DNA of 64,000 bases from NCBI RefSeq assembly GCF_000153405.2, contig NC_020802.1, positions 1,135,883 to 1,199,882 on the forward strand. The letters run 5' to 3'. Within the stretch, counting starts at the first letter, position 1. Each line of letters starts with the position of its first letter. The DNA comes from Psychromonas sp. CNPT3. Lineage in GTDB: Bacteria > Pseudomonadota > Gammaproteobacteria > Enterobacterales > Psychromonadaceae. The notes beneath the pieces were generated by a model. It had not been told where the DNA came from. It was given only the letters and a program-made list of their open reading frames with translations, and did no database searches. Below are positions 56,055 through 64,000 of this stretch, one piece after another. Made by a program: the position numbers and the translations under genes.

Positions 56055-56969
56055 TTAAAGATTAGTGAATAAAACTTCCAAACGTAGCGTAAAAGTCGCT
56101 TCTTTAGTGGGCCTCGTTATATCCTCGTGTTGCCATTTTAAAGATGGCGTTAAGGTATAAAAAAACCATTTTCTAAAAACATTATGACGATAACTGACAC
56201 TGAGATAATGCTCTGTTATCTGCTGCTGGGGCCTTGTTTTCATGTGCAAGTGAGCATGATAATTTATCGCCTTCGTACTCGATATATACTGATATAAAGT
56301 GGCTTCACTGCTCAGTTTTATGCCGACTTCATTCTTTTTTATCTGCACTTCATGCGACCAACGTAATAAAAAAAGAGGATCAATTGAAAAATCAATATCA
56401 AATTGGCTACTGGCGGCGTTGATGCGTCGTCTTTGTTGCAGTTTTTGGGTAAAACTGAGTACGACGCGTGCATGCACTGGATAGCTATATCGATAGCGAA
56501 AGCCAATGCTTGGGTGCGCTGTGACTTTAACATTGAAACTGGTGCGCTCTTGGGCTATCCAATCATAACGTAAAGCCAGCTGGCTATTGTCTTGATCTGC
56601 GTTTGTGGTGGGGCTATCCAAAGGTGAGATATAAGAGCCAATCAGCAGTTTTAATTTATGGTTTAACTTCGGCAAATGTAAGTGTGCGTTTAACTTCATT
56701 TGTTGTTTAATTTCACCTTGCTCTGTCAGGGATAAATCATCATACCAGCGAAGGATCGTACCGGCACGCGCATCTTCAAGGCTACGTTTATCGGCAAAAA
56801 AATTATCAAACCAAGCTGCGGGTTGGCAAAATTTTTTATTAAAATAGTGATAAGTGTTATCGATTAGCGAGGTATTTACTTTATGCTCGACACAGGGCTC
56901 ACTGTGCTTCGCAAATAGAGTCGGAGCGGAGAATAATAGGATGATTATAAATAACAAAGAGTGGCGCAT
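56055..56969 (-). CDS. Exported beta-rich hypothetical protein, outer-membrane-like
   Basis: 304 residues. Signal peptide MRHSLLFIIILLFSAPTLFA. The mature protein begins with a short Cys/His part, then WFDNFFADKRSLEDARAG, and continues as alternating short amphipathic strands (LKLLIGSYISP, LALRYDWIAQERTSFNVKV, IGFRYRYSYPVHARVVLSF, HYLSVSYRHNVF, EATFTLRLEVLFTNL) ending in an aromatic-poor beta strand. This pattern suggests a small outer-membrane barrel or periplasmic beta protein. I do not recognise the family. It converges on sucD and has no partner genes. Confidence 0.7.
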   Translation of the reverse strand: MRHSLLFIIILLFSAPTLFAKHSEPCVEHKVNTSLIDNTYHYFNKKFCQPAAWFDNFFADKRSLEDARAGTILRWYDDLSLTEQGEIKQQMKLNAHLHLPKLNHKLKLLIGSYISPLDSPTTNADQDNSQLALRYDWIAQERTSFNVKVTAHPSIGFRYRYSYPVHARVVLSFTQKLQQRRRINAASSQFDIDFSIDPLFLLRWSHEVQIKKNEVGIKLSSEATLYQYISSTKAINYHAHLHMKTRPQQQITEHYLSVSYRHNVFRKWFFYTLTPSLKWQHEDITRPTKEATFTLRLEVLFTNL

Positions 56970-57222
56970 AAGGGCCTCGCTTACGTTACCGCGTCTCTTT
57001 AGAGTTTAGTTGAGTGTTGGAACATTTGATACGGTGCATCATAAAAGGAAAAGGTGCTGATTAAAAAGCAGAGGTGCTTCCTATCATTACGGCATCTTTT
57101 TATTGTTTCGTCTCGGAGGATTTTAGCGCTTTGTGAAACAGACTTAATTTAAGGGGAGGTGCGATCAATACAAGTCTCATCATCAGTGATGAGGCTTGTA
57201 TTGTGCGACAGAATAAAAGAAT

Positions 57223-57582
57223 TTATTCTTCGTCTTCTGCGTATTCTGCGTCTGCTACTTCTTCCGCATCTAAAGCTGCGAAGTGTGCATCTTGTTTTGC
57301 TTTATAAGCAACAGCAGCTGCTTCTTTTTCTGTTTTCGCTTTTTCAGCTAAGTCATTACGTACAATGCGTTTGTCTGCTTTACGTTTATTACCTACTTGC
57401 AAATTTTCTAAAAATTGTGCGAGTGTTTCTTTTGCCCATTCAGTGGCAAGCGCTTCACTGCTAAAACCTTTCTTTTGTTTTGATACGCTGGTTCTACGAG
57501 CGCTAACACGACGCGTGATCGTTGCATTCCAAACATCACCATCTTGCATTACTTGGAATTCGAATTTATTAGTTTGTGCCAT
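57223..57582 (-). CDS. DUF3622 family protein
   Basis: 119 residues. N-terminal KFEFQVMQDGDVWNATITRRVSARRTSVSKQKKGFSSEALATEWAKETLAQFLENLQVGN matches DUF3622, small proteins of unknown role common in Vibrionales and relatives. The tail is Ala/Lys-rich helix followed by an acidic end (AEEVADAEYAEDEE). SD-like AGGATAC precedes the ATG. Probably cytoplasmic and monocistronic. Confidence 0.85.
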   Translation of the reverse strand: MAQTNKFEFQVMQDGDVWNATITRRVSARRTSVSKQKKGFSSEALATEWAKETLAQFLENLQVGNKRKADKRIVRNDLAEKAKTEKEAAAVAYKAKQDAHFAALDAEEVADAEYAEDEE

Positions 57583-57636
57583 TATTGTTGTATCCTAGTG
57601 ATTCATTCTTGTACATTTTAGCATGAAAGATGCTAA

Positions 57637-57960
57637 TTATTTGTTTTTTAAATTTGGCCAGTTAAACGTATCTGCTTCTGGCGCTTTCTGGGGTGTATTG
57701 TTTTTTTTCTGTTCAATTAAATTGCGGACCAGCTTTTTTGTGGCTGGGTGGTGCGCATGAAATGTTTTCAGATATAAAATTTCAACTTTAGTGCGCGCCC
57801 ACGGCGTCTTACGCAAAAAAGTTAAACTTGATTTTAAACGTGGATGATTAATAAAACAATTAATATTTAACGTCTCTCCCATTGTTTTCCAACCTAATGT
57901 CTTTTCTAATAAGGTTAAAATTTCAGCGAGTTTGACACCATGTAAGGGATCGTGATGCAT
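57637..57960 (-). CDS. VF530 family DNA-binding-like protein (DUF2132)
   Basis: 107 residues from MHHDPLHGVKLAEILTLLEK; ten more codons to 57990 are possible. The DPLHGVxLxxILxxLxxxxGW, INCFxNHPxLKSSLxFLRKTPWARxKVExLYL pattern is the VF530/DUF2132 signature, a small helical fold. A basic C-terminal tail (KLVRNLIEQKKNNTPQK) extends it. Function unknown; DNA binding is only suggested for the family. Confidence 0.85.
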   Translation of the reverse strand: MHHDPLHGVKLAEILTLLEKTLGWKTMGETLNINCFINHPRLKSSLTFLRKTPWARTKVEILYLKTFHAHHPATKKLVRNLIEQKKNNTPQKAPEADTFNWPNLKNK

Positions 57961-58253
57961 TTTACGGCCTTTATATTGATAATAACCCATTGTAGCAAAA
58001 TTTAGAGGCTTGTAAGACTTTTATTAAAACAACAGATATTGTCAGAATAAATTAAAGGTCATGTACATGAGATCTAGATCACACTATGATTTCCGGTTTA
58101 TATAGTAAAAAGTGAGCAATTATAGTTACTATGGCAGGGTCTATATTTTAGGTATGTACTTGGTTTATTTGAAATATAATTGTTTATTCAAGGATGAATA
58201 ACGTGCATGTTATTTGCTTTGAATGTTATTGATAGTTTGAACAGGAACTTTTT

Positions 58254-60164
58254 ATGCATTTTCTCAACCGGATCTCTATGCGCAATACATTAGTCATTGC
58301 AATGTTAAGCGCAGTTCTCATCTCGACATGTATTGTTGGCTTTGTAGGGCATACAAAAGCCAAAGAGTTATTAGTCTCTCGATTACAACAATCGGATCTT
58401 CCTAATCTGTTACAACGTGTTCGTAATGCGGTAGATGGCGACATCTTACAGATGAAAGTGTTAACAACAAGTATTGCACAAAATCCTTTTTTATTACGTT
58501 GGCTAGATAAAGGCGCGCCGAGCGAAGATGCAGCAACTGTGGTTTCGATGTTAAAAAATATTGCACAAGATAATGGTTTAAGTAATGTTTCTTTTGCCGA
58601 TAGAAGCACTGCAAAATATTGGAATCAAGATGGATTCTTACGTGCTCTTAAAAGAGATGCCGCCGATGGATGGTTTTTCAAGTTTAAAGACAGTGGCAAT
58701 ACTGAATTAGTGAGCACTTATATTTATCCCGATGGTAATGTAGATGTCTTTGTTAATTATCAAGATCTTAATGGTAATGGATTATCGGGTGTCTCTAAAT
58801 CTTTCAATGAGATGGTTGATTATCTCAATAGTTTCCAGATTGAGAAAAGTGGCTTTGTTTATTTAGTTGATCCAAGCGGTATGGTAAAAATTCATCATGA
58901 TAAAGCACTAACCGAAAAATCAAATTTATCGATGTTATACCCAAAAATTAACGCCCAACAATTATTAAATGCAAAAAACTTTGCTTTTCAAGAAACCGAT
59001 ACACTTATCATTGCCAGTAGTTATATTCCGAGCTTAGATTGGTATGTAATAGCAGAAGTACCTAAATCTGAATTATATGCCGGCTTAAATGAGTCGCGTA
59101 ATTTTATGATCATGTGGGTTATTATTGTTTTGATACTGTTTTCATTACTGAGTTTTGTGATGGCAAACCGTTTAACTAAACCAATTAATAATTTAGGAAC
59201 ATTGTTTGAAACATTGGGCCAAGGTGATGCTGATTTAAGTTATCGTTTAGAAGAAACAGGTAATGTTGAACTGGTAAGACTCGCACGAGGTTTTAATGAT
59301 TTTATTAATAATATTAATGAAGTTGTTAAAGATGTTTCATTAACCTCAACAGAAGTTCATAAAGGCGCTATAGAAGTGTCAGATGGTGCGGATAAGTCTA
59401 AATTAGATGCGCAAGAGCAACGCGATTTAACCACACAAGTGGCAACTGCCATCAGCGAACTAGGCTCAACCATCACAGAAATCGCCAGCAATGCAACCCA
59501 TGCGGCTGATGCGACCAATGAAGCAAGTGCACAGGCAAAAAATGCACAATTAGTGGTTCAAGAATCAACGCTTAGCATTGATAAAATGGCTACTAAAATG
59601 GAAGATGTCTCGACCATTATTTCTTCATTAGCAGAGAAAAGTAATGCGATAGGCAGTGTGTTAGAAGTTATCCGTGGTATTTCAGAGCAGACAAACTTAT
59701 TGGCATTAAATGCGGCCATAGAGGCTGCTCGCGCTGGAGAGCAAGGACGAGGTTTTGCGGTCGTAGCAGATGAAGTGCGTAATTTAGCACAACGTACCAA
59801 TCAGTCGACGGATGAAATAAACCAAATGATCCAATCATTACAGGCCGATTCAATGTTGGCAGTTGATGGCGTAAGTGAGAGTAAAGAGATATCTGCCATT
59901 GGTGTTGATGCGGCTAAACGTACTAGCGAGGCGCTGGGCGAAATCGTTGAAAACATTCAAGCATTATCTGATTTGAATACGCAAGTCGCCACGGCGACCG
60001 AAGAGCAATCCGTGGTTATTTCAGAGATAAATGTACATGTACATGCTATCAATGATAATACAGAAAATGGCGCGCTAACGGCAGATAATATGGCTGATTC
60101 AAGTACGCAGTTAAGCCGACTCGCTGAAAAATTAGATAAGTTGGTTGCTCGCTTTAAAATTTAA
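58254..60164 (+). CDS. Methyl-accepting chemotaxis protein with Cache-type sensor
   Basis: 636 residues. TM1 at about residues 12-32, a large periplasmic domain (33-282) with dCache-like segments ([59 protein letters not shown]), TM2 (283-305), HAMP ([30 protein letters not shown]), and the signalling domain with [45 protein letters not shown]. The sensor probably binds a small organic ligand. It is followed by a terminator that is duplicated 3.6 kb downstream. Confidence 0.92.
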   Translation: MHFLNRISMRNTLVIAMLSAVLISTCIVGFVGHTKAKELLVSRLQQSDLPNLLQRVRNAVDGDILQMKVLTTSIAQNPFLLRWLDKGAPSEDAATVVSMLKNIAQDNGLSNVSFADRSTAKYWNQDGFLRALKRDAADGWFFKFKDSGNTELVSTYIYPDGNVDVFVNYQDLNGNGLSGVSKSFNEMVDYLNSFQIEKSGFVYLVDPSGMVKIHHDKALTEKSNLSMLYPKINAQQLLNAKNFAFQETDTLIIASSYIPSLDWYVIAEVPKSELYAGLNESRNFMIMWVIIVLILFSLLSFVMANRLTKPINNLGTLFETLGQGDADLSYRLEETGNVELVRLARGFNDFINNINEVVKDVSLTSTEVHKGAIEVSDGADKSKLDAQEQRDLTTQVATAISELGSTITEIASNATHAADATNEASAQAKNAQLVVQESTLSIDKMATKMEDVSTIISSLAEKSNAIGSVLEVIRGISEQTNLLALNAAIEAARAGEQGRGFAVVADEVRNLAQRTNQSTDEINQMIQSLQADSMLAVDGVSESKEISAIGVDAAKRTSEALGEIVENIQALSDLNTQVATATEEQSVVISEINVHVHAINDNTENGALTADNMADSSTQLSRLAEKLDKLVARFKI

Positions 60165-60168
60165 TACG

Positions 60169-60237
60169 CTAACAACAGGTTAAAATAGGCCGTTACACTC
60201 TGTGTAACGGCCTATTTTTTTATGTGTCATACCGGCT
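60169..60237. repeat. Left copy of a 69-bp duplication at the IS6 island border
   Basis: Matches 63812-63880 at an offset of 3643, with one mismatch over the last 59 bases and about 8 of 10 matches in the first ten. It contains the chemoreceptor terminator and ends in the GGCT shared with the left IS end. Confidence 0.9.
60184..60221 (+). terminator. Terminator of the Cache chemoreceptor gene
   Basis: A 15-bp stem (AATAGGCCGTTACAC with its complement) and loop TCT followed by T-run. Confidence 0.9.
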
Positions 60238-61056
60238 CTGTCGCAAAGTTGACTAAATAAACCAATATTTTGATAATGTTTTGATATTTCAAGAGGCATC
60301 ATGATACGATAATTTTTCAGGACGACATTATCCATCAGGTATTACCATGATGGCACTGCGTTATTATCTTGCCTACAAACTCAGTTATCGTGAAATAGAA
60401 GGGATATTTACTGAGCGAAATATTCATTTTGACCACTCAACGTTAAACCGTTGGGTTATCAAATATGCGCCTCAACTTGAAGCCCGCTTTAGAAAAAGAA
60501 AGCGTCGAGTGGCTAGGTCATGGCAAATGGATGAAACGTATATCAAAATAAAAGGTAAGTGGGTCTATTACTATTGTGCGGTCGATAAGCATGGCGCCAT
60601 CATTGATTTTTATTTGAGTGAACATCGTGATGAGCCCGCAGCACGGGCATTCTTTGAAAAAGCGATAGGCAGCAGTGGATTGCCAGATAAAGTTGTTATT
60701 GACCAAAGTGGCTCTAATATCGCTGTGCTAGATACCATCAATGTACGTCTTTGGTTGTCTGGATATATGCTTTCAATGATTGAAGTGCTCACGGTTAAAT
60801 ACCTCAATAATATAGTTGAGCAAAGCCATCGAAAAGTGAAAGGTAAAATGCATCAATGCTTAGGATGGAAGTCTTGGATTGGTGCAGAATCAACATTAGC
60901 TGGTATTGAGCTTTGCTCCATGATGAAGCAAGGACAGCGTCATCACTCATAAGGGATGACGCCATGGGAGCAATTTTATTCTTTAGCTGCATAATTGTAT
61001 ATGAGGAAAAGAGCCTCTTTAATTTAGAACGCACAATCTGTGTTTGCGACAGAACC
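60234..61056 (+). mobile_element. IS6-family insertion sequence, copy 1 (823 bp)
   Basis: Ends GGCTCTGTCGCAAA (60234-60247) and, inverted, GGTTCTGTCGCAAA (61043-61056), a 14-bp imperfect terminal repeat resembling the IS26 end GGCACTGTTGCAAA. Length equals the IS26 norm (820). No 8-bp target duplication: flanks are GTCATACC and CACATAAT, so the element has recombined since insertion. Confidence 0.88.
60347..60952 (+). CDS. IS6-family transposase, probably shortened at both ends
   Basis: 201 residues. DDE transposase: first Asp in SWQMDETYIKIKGKWVYYY, second in VVIDQSGSN, Glu in LNNIVEQSHRKVK; N-terminal HTH-like YREIEGIFTERNIHFDHSTLNRW. The frame continues upstream for 14 codons (DNFSGRHYPSGIT), matching the family N-terminus, but meets a TGA at 60302-60304 where a start is expected. 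At the 3' end the TAA at 60950-60952 replaces a sense codon seen in the second copy, cutting off 14 residues (GMTPW...FYSLAA). The catalytic core is intact, but activity is doubtful. Confidence 0.8.
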   Translation: MMALRYYLAYKLSYREIEGIFTERNIHFDHSTLNRWVIKYAPQLEARFRKRKRRVARSWQMDETYIKIKGKWVYYYCAVDKHGAIIDFYLSEHRDEPAARAFFEKAIGSSGLPDKVVIDQSGSNIAVLDTINVRLWLSGYMLSMIEVLTVKYLNNIVEQSHRKVKGKMHQCLGWKSWIGAESTLAGIELCSMMKQGQRHHS

Positions 61057-61173
61057 CACATAATCCGCTACGGCATCAGTTTATCACGTATTATTGTTGA
61101 AGCTGAAGGCGAATCCTCCCCTGTCGCGAGCAATAAAACGGCGATAGATCGTGCAGGAAATAGACGAGTATAA
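61057..61173 (+). pseudogene. OmpA-like C-terminal stub truncated by the IS6 element
   Basis: Starting exactly at the IS right end, an open frame reads IIVEAEGESSPVASNKTAID then RAGNRRV and stop. G-x-GE-x-x-PVA-x-N-x-T-x-x-x-RA-x-NRRV is the end of the OmpA/MotB peptidoglycan-binding domain. The rest of the gene is gone. It shows that the inter-IS segment was brought in or rearranged from another locus. Confidence 0.7.
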
Positions 61174-61229
61174 ATCAAGTTTGAAAAAATAATCACTGAA
61201 GAAGTGATAAATAATGGAGGTAATGGACA

Positions 61230-62813
61230 ATGATTCGCGACTTAAAGTACGTGTTATTTTTTTTAGCCTTATTAATGCTTTCTGCATGTAATAATGGAGA
61301 TAAAGGTCTTATTGGAGGGCCTGAATTAGAGGTGGATGTTATTGCATTGCAAGTAACTCCGGCCAAAGTTTATATTGCGGCAGGGTTGTCTCAGCAGTAT
61401 AAAGCCATTGCTATTAAGTCAAATGGCTCAACCAAAGATGTCACCACTCACCACTCACTATCGTGGAGCAGTAGTGATACTACTATCGCGACGATAGATA
61501 TTGAAACCGGGCTTGTTACTAGTGTAATGTCGGGTAAAGTGACTATTACAGCATCGGGTATGGTTAATGGGGTTGAGCTTAATCAAACAGCAATATTAAC
61601 TGTTACTGATGCTACAGTGGTACCTGGTGGAGTAGTAGTAACCTCGGATGCAGAGTATATGGCGTCTGGTTTTTCAATGGAGTTTACTGCCACCGCTACC
61701 TTATCAGATGGTACAACCTACACTGGCTTAGGGGATGGCAGTGAGGGGCACTGGACTATTGTCTCTCAACCTGGCACGAAGGCCTCTATTGATACCAATA
61801 CGGGAATACTCCGCACCAATGAAGTGGATTCAGTGGGCGAGATTACTGTGCAGTTTAAGGGCACATCTGCTGCGTGGGGCGGAACTGCAGAGAAAACCAT
61901 AACTGTTACTGATGCTACAGTGCTTGGAGTAGTAGTAACCTCGGATACAGAGCATATAGCGTCTGGTTTTTCAATTGCTTTTACTGCCACAGCTACCTTA
62001 TCAGATGGTACAACCTATACTGACTTAGGGGATGGCAGTGAGGGGAACTGGACTATTGTCTCTCAAACTGGCACGAAGGCCTCTATTGATACCAATACGG
62101 GAATACTCCGCACCACTGAAGTGGATTCAGTGGGCGAGATTACTGTACAGTTTAAGGGCACATCTGCTGCGTGGGGCGGAACCGCAGAGAAAACCATAAC
62201 TGTTACTGATGCTACAGTGCTTGGAGTAGTAGTAACCTCGGATGTAGGCAACGTTACCATTGCAGGATTTTCTGTTGGTCTTACTGCCACTGTAACATTT
62301 TCTGATGATTCCACACATATTGTTACGCAGGATGGTAGCGAAGCGAGGTGGCTTATTCCTCCTTTTCCTAATGCTGCTTTTTATCACATTGATACCAACA
62401 CTGGTGTGCTGACTACTACAGCTAACTCAGCAGGGATCTTATTGCAGGTTCAGGTTGTAGTCGTCTCTGGTAATAATAATTACTATGGCAGTTTCGGCAT
62501 GACGGTTATGGATGCTGTTGTGACGTCAGTTACAGTTACATCCGATGAGGATAATGTGGTTGCTGGCTTATCACTAGACTTTTCGGCAATAGCCAACTTG
62601 TCTAATGATACTGATGTGGGTGTAGGGGATGGCCTCAATGGGGACTGGAGCATTGTTTCTCAACCTGGTAAAAATGCAACCATAGACACTAAAACTGGAG
62701 TATTAACCACTGGGTTGGATTCAGTGGGCGATATTACGGTGCAGCTTAAAGGAACATCAGAAGCTTGGCGTGGTACTGCTAATAAAACCATTACGGTAAA
62801 TGATGCATTATAG
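61230..62813 (+). CDS. Big (Ig-like) repeat lipoprotein
   Basis: 527 residues. Lipobox LMLSA-Cys (Cys20). SD GGAGG precedes ATG. The first repeat (about 35-125; VIALQVTPAKVYIAAGLSQQYKAIAIKSNGSTKDVT, WSSSDTTIATIDIETGLVTSVMSGKVTITASG) is a standard BIG_2 domain. Three to four further Ig-like units follow, two nearly identical (VVVTSD...SGFS...FTATATLSDGTTYT, GNWTIVSQ.GTKASIDTNTGIL). A surface-exposed adhesin- or matrix-type lipoprotein is likely by analogy; no anchor other than the lipid and no catalytic residues. It is the only intact cargo between two IS6 copies. Confidence 0.85.
   Translation: MIRDLKYVLFFLALLMLSACNNGDKGLIGGPELEVDVIALQVTPAKVYIAAGLSQQYKAIAIKSNGSTKDVTTHHSLSWSSSDTTIATIDIETGLVTSVMSGKVTITASGMVNGVELNQTAILTVTDATVVPGGVVVTSDAEYMASGFSMEFTATATLSDGTTYTGLGDGSEGHWTIVSQPGTKASIDTNTGILRTNEVDSVGEITVQFKGTSAAWGGTAEKTITVTDATVLGVVVTSDTEHIASGFSIAFTATATLSDGTTYTDLGDGSEGNWTIVSQTGTKASIDTNTGILRTTEVDSVGEITVQFKGTSAAWGGTAEKTITVTDATVLGVVVTSDVGNVTIAGFSVGLTATVTFSDDSTHIVTQDGSEARWLIPPFPNAAFYHIDTNTGVLTTTANSAGILLQVQVVVVSGNNNYYGSFGMTVMDAVVTSVTVTSDEDNVVAGLSLDFSAIANLSNDTDVGVGDGLNGDWSIVSQPGKNATIDTKTGVLTTGLDSVGDITVQLKGTSEAWRGTANKTITVNDAL
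61599..62198 (+). repeat. Two near-identical ~300-bp tandem repeats inside the Big lipoprotein gene
   Basis: Units begin with ACTGTTACTGATGCTACAGT at 61599 and 61902 and again at 62199 (303 and 297 bp, 101 and 99 codons). The first two differ at only a modest number of positions, including a 6-base deletion; the unit after 62199 diverges quickly. In-frame copy-number change by recombination is expected. Confidence 0.9.
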
Positions 62814-62839
62814 TCGCATTAGATAGAAGTGGCATCTAT

Positions 62840-63021
62840 TGAACAATACCCGTGAGCGCAATCTCGCTCGTTCACGGGCGGGTTAGCGATTAAAGCTAAT
62901 TTTTCTTTAATGCTTTAGAGGTTTTAATTGCTCTTTCTGACGGTGGAACTTGTTGGTTTTCGATGTATTTTTTCACTACATCTAAACTCGCGCCACCACA
63001 AGATACCACACAGTACGATGG
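62840..63021 (-). mobile_element. IS200/IS605-type element remnant
   Basis: Reverse-strand frame ending at 62896-62898 reads SYCVVSCGGASLDVVKKYIE then NQQVPPSERAIKTSKALKKN, the C-terminus of an HUH TnpA (GG-x-x-L-x-x-VK-x-YIE-x-Q). Downstream of its stop, CCCGT-GAGCG / CGCTC...ACGGG (62849-62878) is the kind of subterminal hairpin found at IS200 ends. The catalytic HUH part was removed where the second IS6 copy begins. Confidence 0.7.
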
Positions 63022-63811
63022 GGCTTTGTTGCAATACTAAATCCACTTTGTCTTTTTGATACAGTTAAGCAACTCGGTAGCTATTAGGCATCCCGAGGTG
63101 TGTAAACTTATTTAATATCGATGCCCCTAGCAAATTAAGTTACCGTGAAATAGAAGAGATATTCGCAGAGCGTAACATTCACTTTGACCACTCAACGTTA
63201 AACCGTTGGGTTATCAAATATGCACCTCAACTTGAAGCCCGCTTTAGAAAAAGAAAGCGTCGAGTGGCTAGGTCATGGCGAATGGATGAAACGTATATCA
63301 AAATAAAAGGTAAGTGGGTCTATTACTATTGTGCGGTCGATAAGCATGGCGCCATCATTGATTTTTATTTGAGTGAACATCGTGATGAGCCCGCAGCACG
63401 GGCATTCTTTGAAAAAGCGATAGGCAGCAGTGGATTGCCAGATAAAGTTGTTATTGACCAAAGTGGCTCTAATATCGCTGTGCTAGATACCATCAATGTA
63501 CGTCTTTGGTTGTCTGGATATATGCTTTCAATGATTGAAGTGCTCACGGTTAAATACCTCAATAATATAGTTGAGCAAAGCCATCGAAAAGTGAAAGGTA
63601 AAATGCATCAATGCTTAGGATGGAAGTCTTGAATTGGTGCAGAATCAACATTAGCTGGTATTGAGCTTTGCTCCATGATGAAGCAAGGACAGATGATTCA
63701 CTCAGAAGGGATGACACCATGGGATAAATTTTATTCTTTAGCTGCATAATTGTATATGAGGAAAAGAGTCTCTTTAATTTAGAACGCACAATCTGTGTTT
63801 GCGATAGAACC
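63022..63811 (+). mobile_element. IS6-family insertion sequence, copy 2 (790 bp, degenerate)
   Basis: Left end GGCTTTGTTGCAA (63022), right end inverted GGTTCTATCGCAAA (63798-63811). From about 63131 on it is nearly identical to copy 1, but the first 110 bases differ, so the left end may derive from a different IS6-type element. No target duplication. Confidence 0.8.
63131..63749 (+). pseudogene. IS6-family transposase pseudogene
   Basis: Lacks the first 25 or so residues; begins in KLSYREIEEIFAERNIHFDHST. The DDE core matches copy 1 (SWRMDETYIK, VVIDQSGSN, NNIVEQSHRKVKGKMHQCLGWKS), then a TGG-to-TGA change at 63630-63632 stops translation; the frame continues to the natural end FYSLAA at 63749. 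Comparing the copies shows the ancestral protein ended in HSEGMTPWDKFYSLAA. Confidence 0.85.
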
Positions 63812-63880
63812 CTAATAACACGTTAAAATAGGCCGTTACACTCTGTGTAACGGCCTGTTTTTTTATGTGTCATACCGGCT
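63812..63880. repeat. Right copy of the 69-bp duplication
   Basis: Begins exactly at the right IS6 end and repeats 60169-60237, including a second copy of the chemoreceptor terminator (63827-63864). Confidence 0.9.
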
Positions 63881-63892
63881 ATTTATTGAACC

Positions 63893-63906
63893 TCACAACA
63901 TTGTGA
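63893..63906. promoter_or_regulatory. Palindrome upstream of the last gene
   Basis: TCACAA-CA-TTGTGA, a perfect 6-bp inverted repeat about 35 bases before the predicted start; operator-like. Confidence 0.35.
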
Positions 63907-63940
63907 TGTACGGGTGTAATAATAAAAGGAGTTTATATAT

Positions 63941-64000
63941 GTGTCACCTCAAAATGCCTTATCGGAGAAATCTAAAGGGCTATTCACTGTTTATAAGGCA
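63941..64000 (+). CDS. Start of an unidentified gene running off the window
   Basis: AAAGGAG at about 63926-63932, then GTG at 63941 opening a frame MSPQNALSEKSKGLFTVYKA to the edge. An overlapping ATG at 63939 is in another frame with a less protein-like reading. Only 20 codons are visible; no family call is possible. Confidence 0.45.
   Translation, partial: MSPQNALSEKSKGLFTVYKA

Noticed and set aside
1-64000. CRISPR arrays, rRNA genes and intact prophage
   Set aside because: No regularly spaced repeats, no rRNA-like sequence and no phage structural genes were seen in the window.

Overview
The window reads as chromosomal DNA from a low-GC, facultatively anaerobic marine gammaproteobacterium. 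Protein resemblance to E. coli and Vibrionaceae/Psychromonadaceae families (YpdAB, UhpABC, YqhD, LdhA, GltA-Sdh-Suc, DUF3622, VF530) suggests a Psychromonas-like organism. That placement is inference from memory of the families; no search was run.

Layout. 1-3.5 kb: the 5' part of a large exported DUF11-repeat protein running off the left edge, then about 1.3 kb of non-coding DNA and decayed genes, including a FUSC-type transporter remnant. 3.6-8.3 kb: an uncharacterised gene and a pyruvate-sensing cluster (YhjX-type transporter, YpdB regulator, YpdA kinase). 8.6-18.5 kb: DUF885 lipoprotein, ldhA, a PfkB-family kinase, metG, mrp and a CNT nucleoside transporter. 18.5-22.7 kb: an AT-rich accessory segment ending at a tRNA-Ala(GGC). 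It holds a retron-type reverse transcriptase, a run of hairpins overlapping and following its 3' end, a 157-residue ORF of unknown function, an IS256-family remnant and a helix-turn-helix gene behind two palindromic operators. 23.1-34.4 kb: trpS (type II), a TetR-controlled aldehyde/quinone detoxification operon (MDR oxidoreductase, GST, YqhD) with two matching operators, uhpABC without uhpT, and feoA-feoB with a small Cys-rich membrane protein. 35.3-44.7 kb: a chemoreceptor, an anaerobic sulfatase maturase with its Cys-type sulfatase, ackA, a DUF2058 gene, and a CBS-domain gene convergent with aat. The last pair is separated by a roughly 146-bp direct duplication enclosing an EexN-like lipoprotein gene.

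44.7-56 kb: a TCA-cycle block with gltA divergent from sdhCDAB-sucABCD; the gltA-sdhC gap contains a 15-bp hairpin and a separate intrinsic terminator. 56-60.2 kb: an outer-membrane-like hypothetical, DUF3622, VF530 and a second chemoreceptor. 60.2-63.8 kb: two IS6-family copies bracketing a tandem-repeat Big-domain lipoprotein, an OmpA-like C-terminal stub and an IS200/IS605 stub, with a 69-bp duplication of the chemoreceptor terminator at the outer borders. A new gene starts at the right edge.

The core genes form a coherent fermentative/respiratory metabolism: pyruvate sensing, D-lactate and acetate production, the TCA block, ferrous iron uptake and anaerobic sulfatase maturation. The strongest candidate for an undescribed system is the reverse-transcriptase locus at 18.98-20.45 kb, because compact hairpins cluster at the RT 3' end rather than in an obvious msr-msd immediately upstream.
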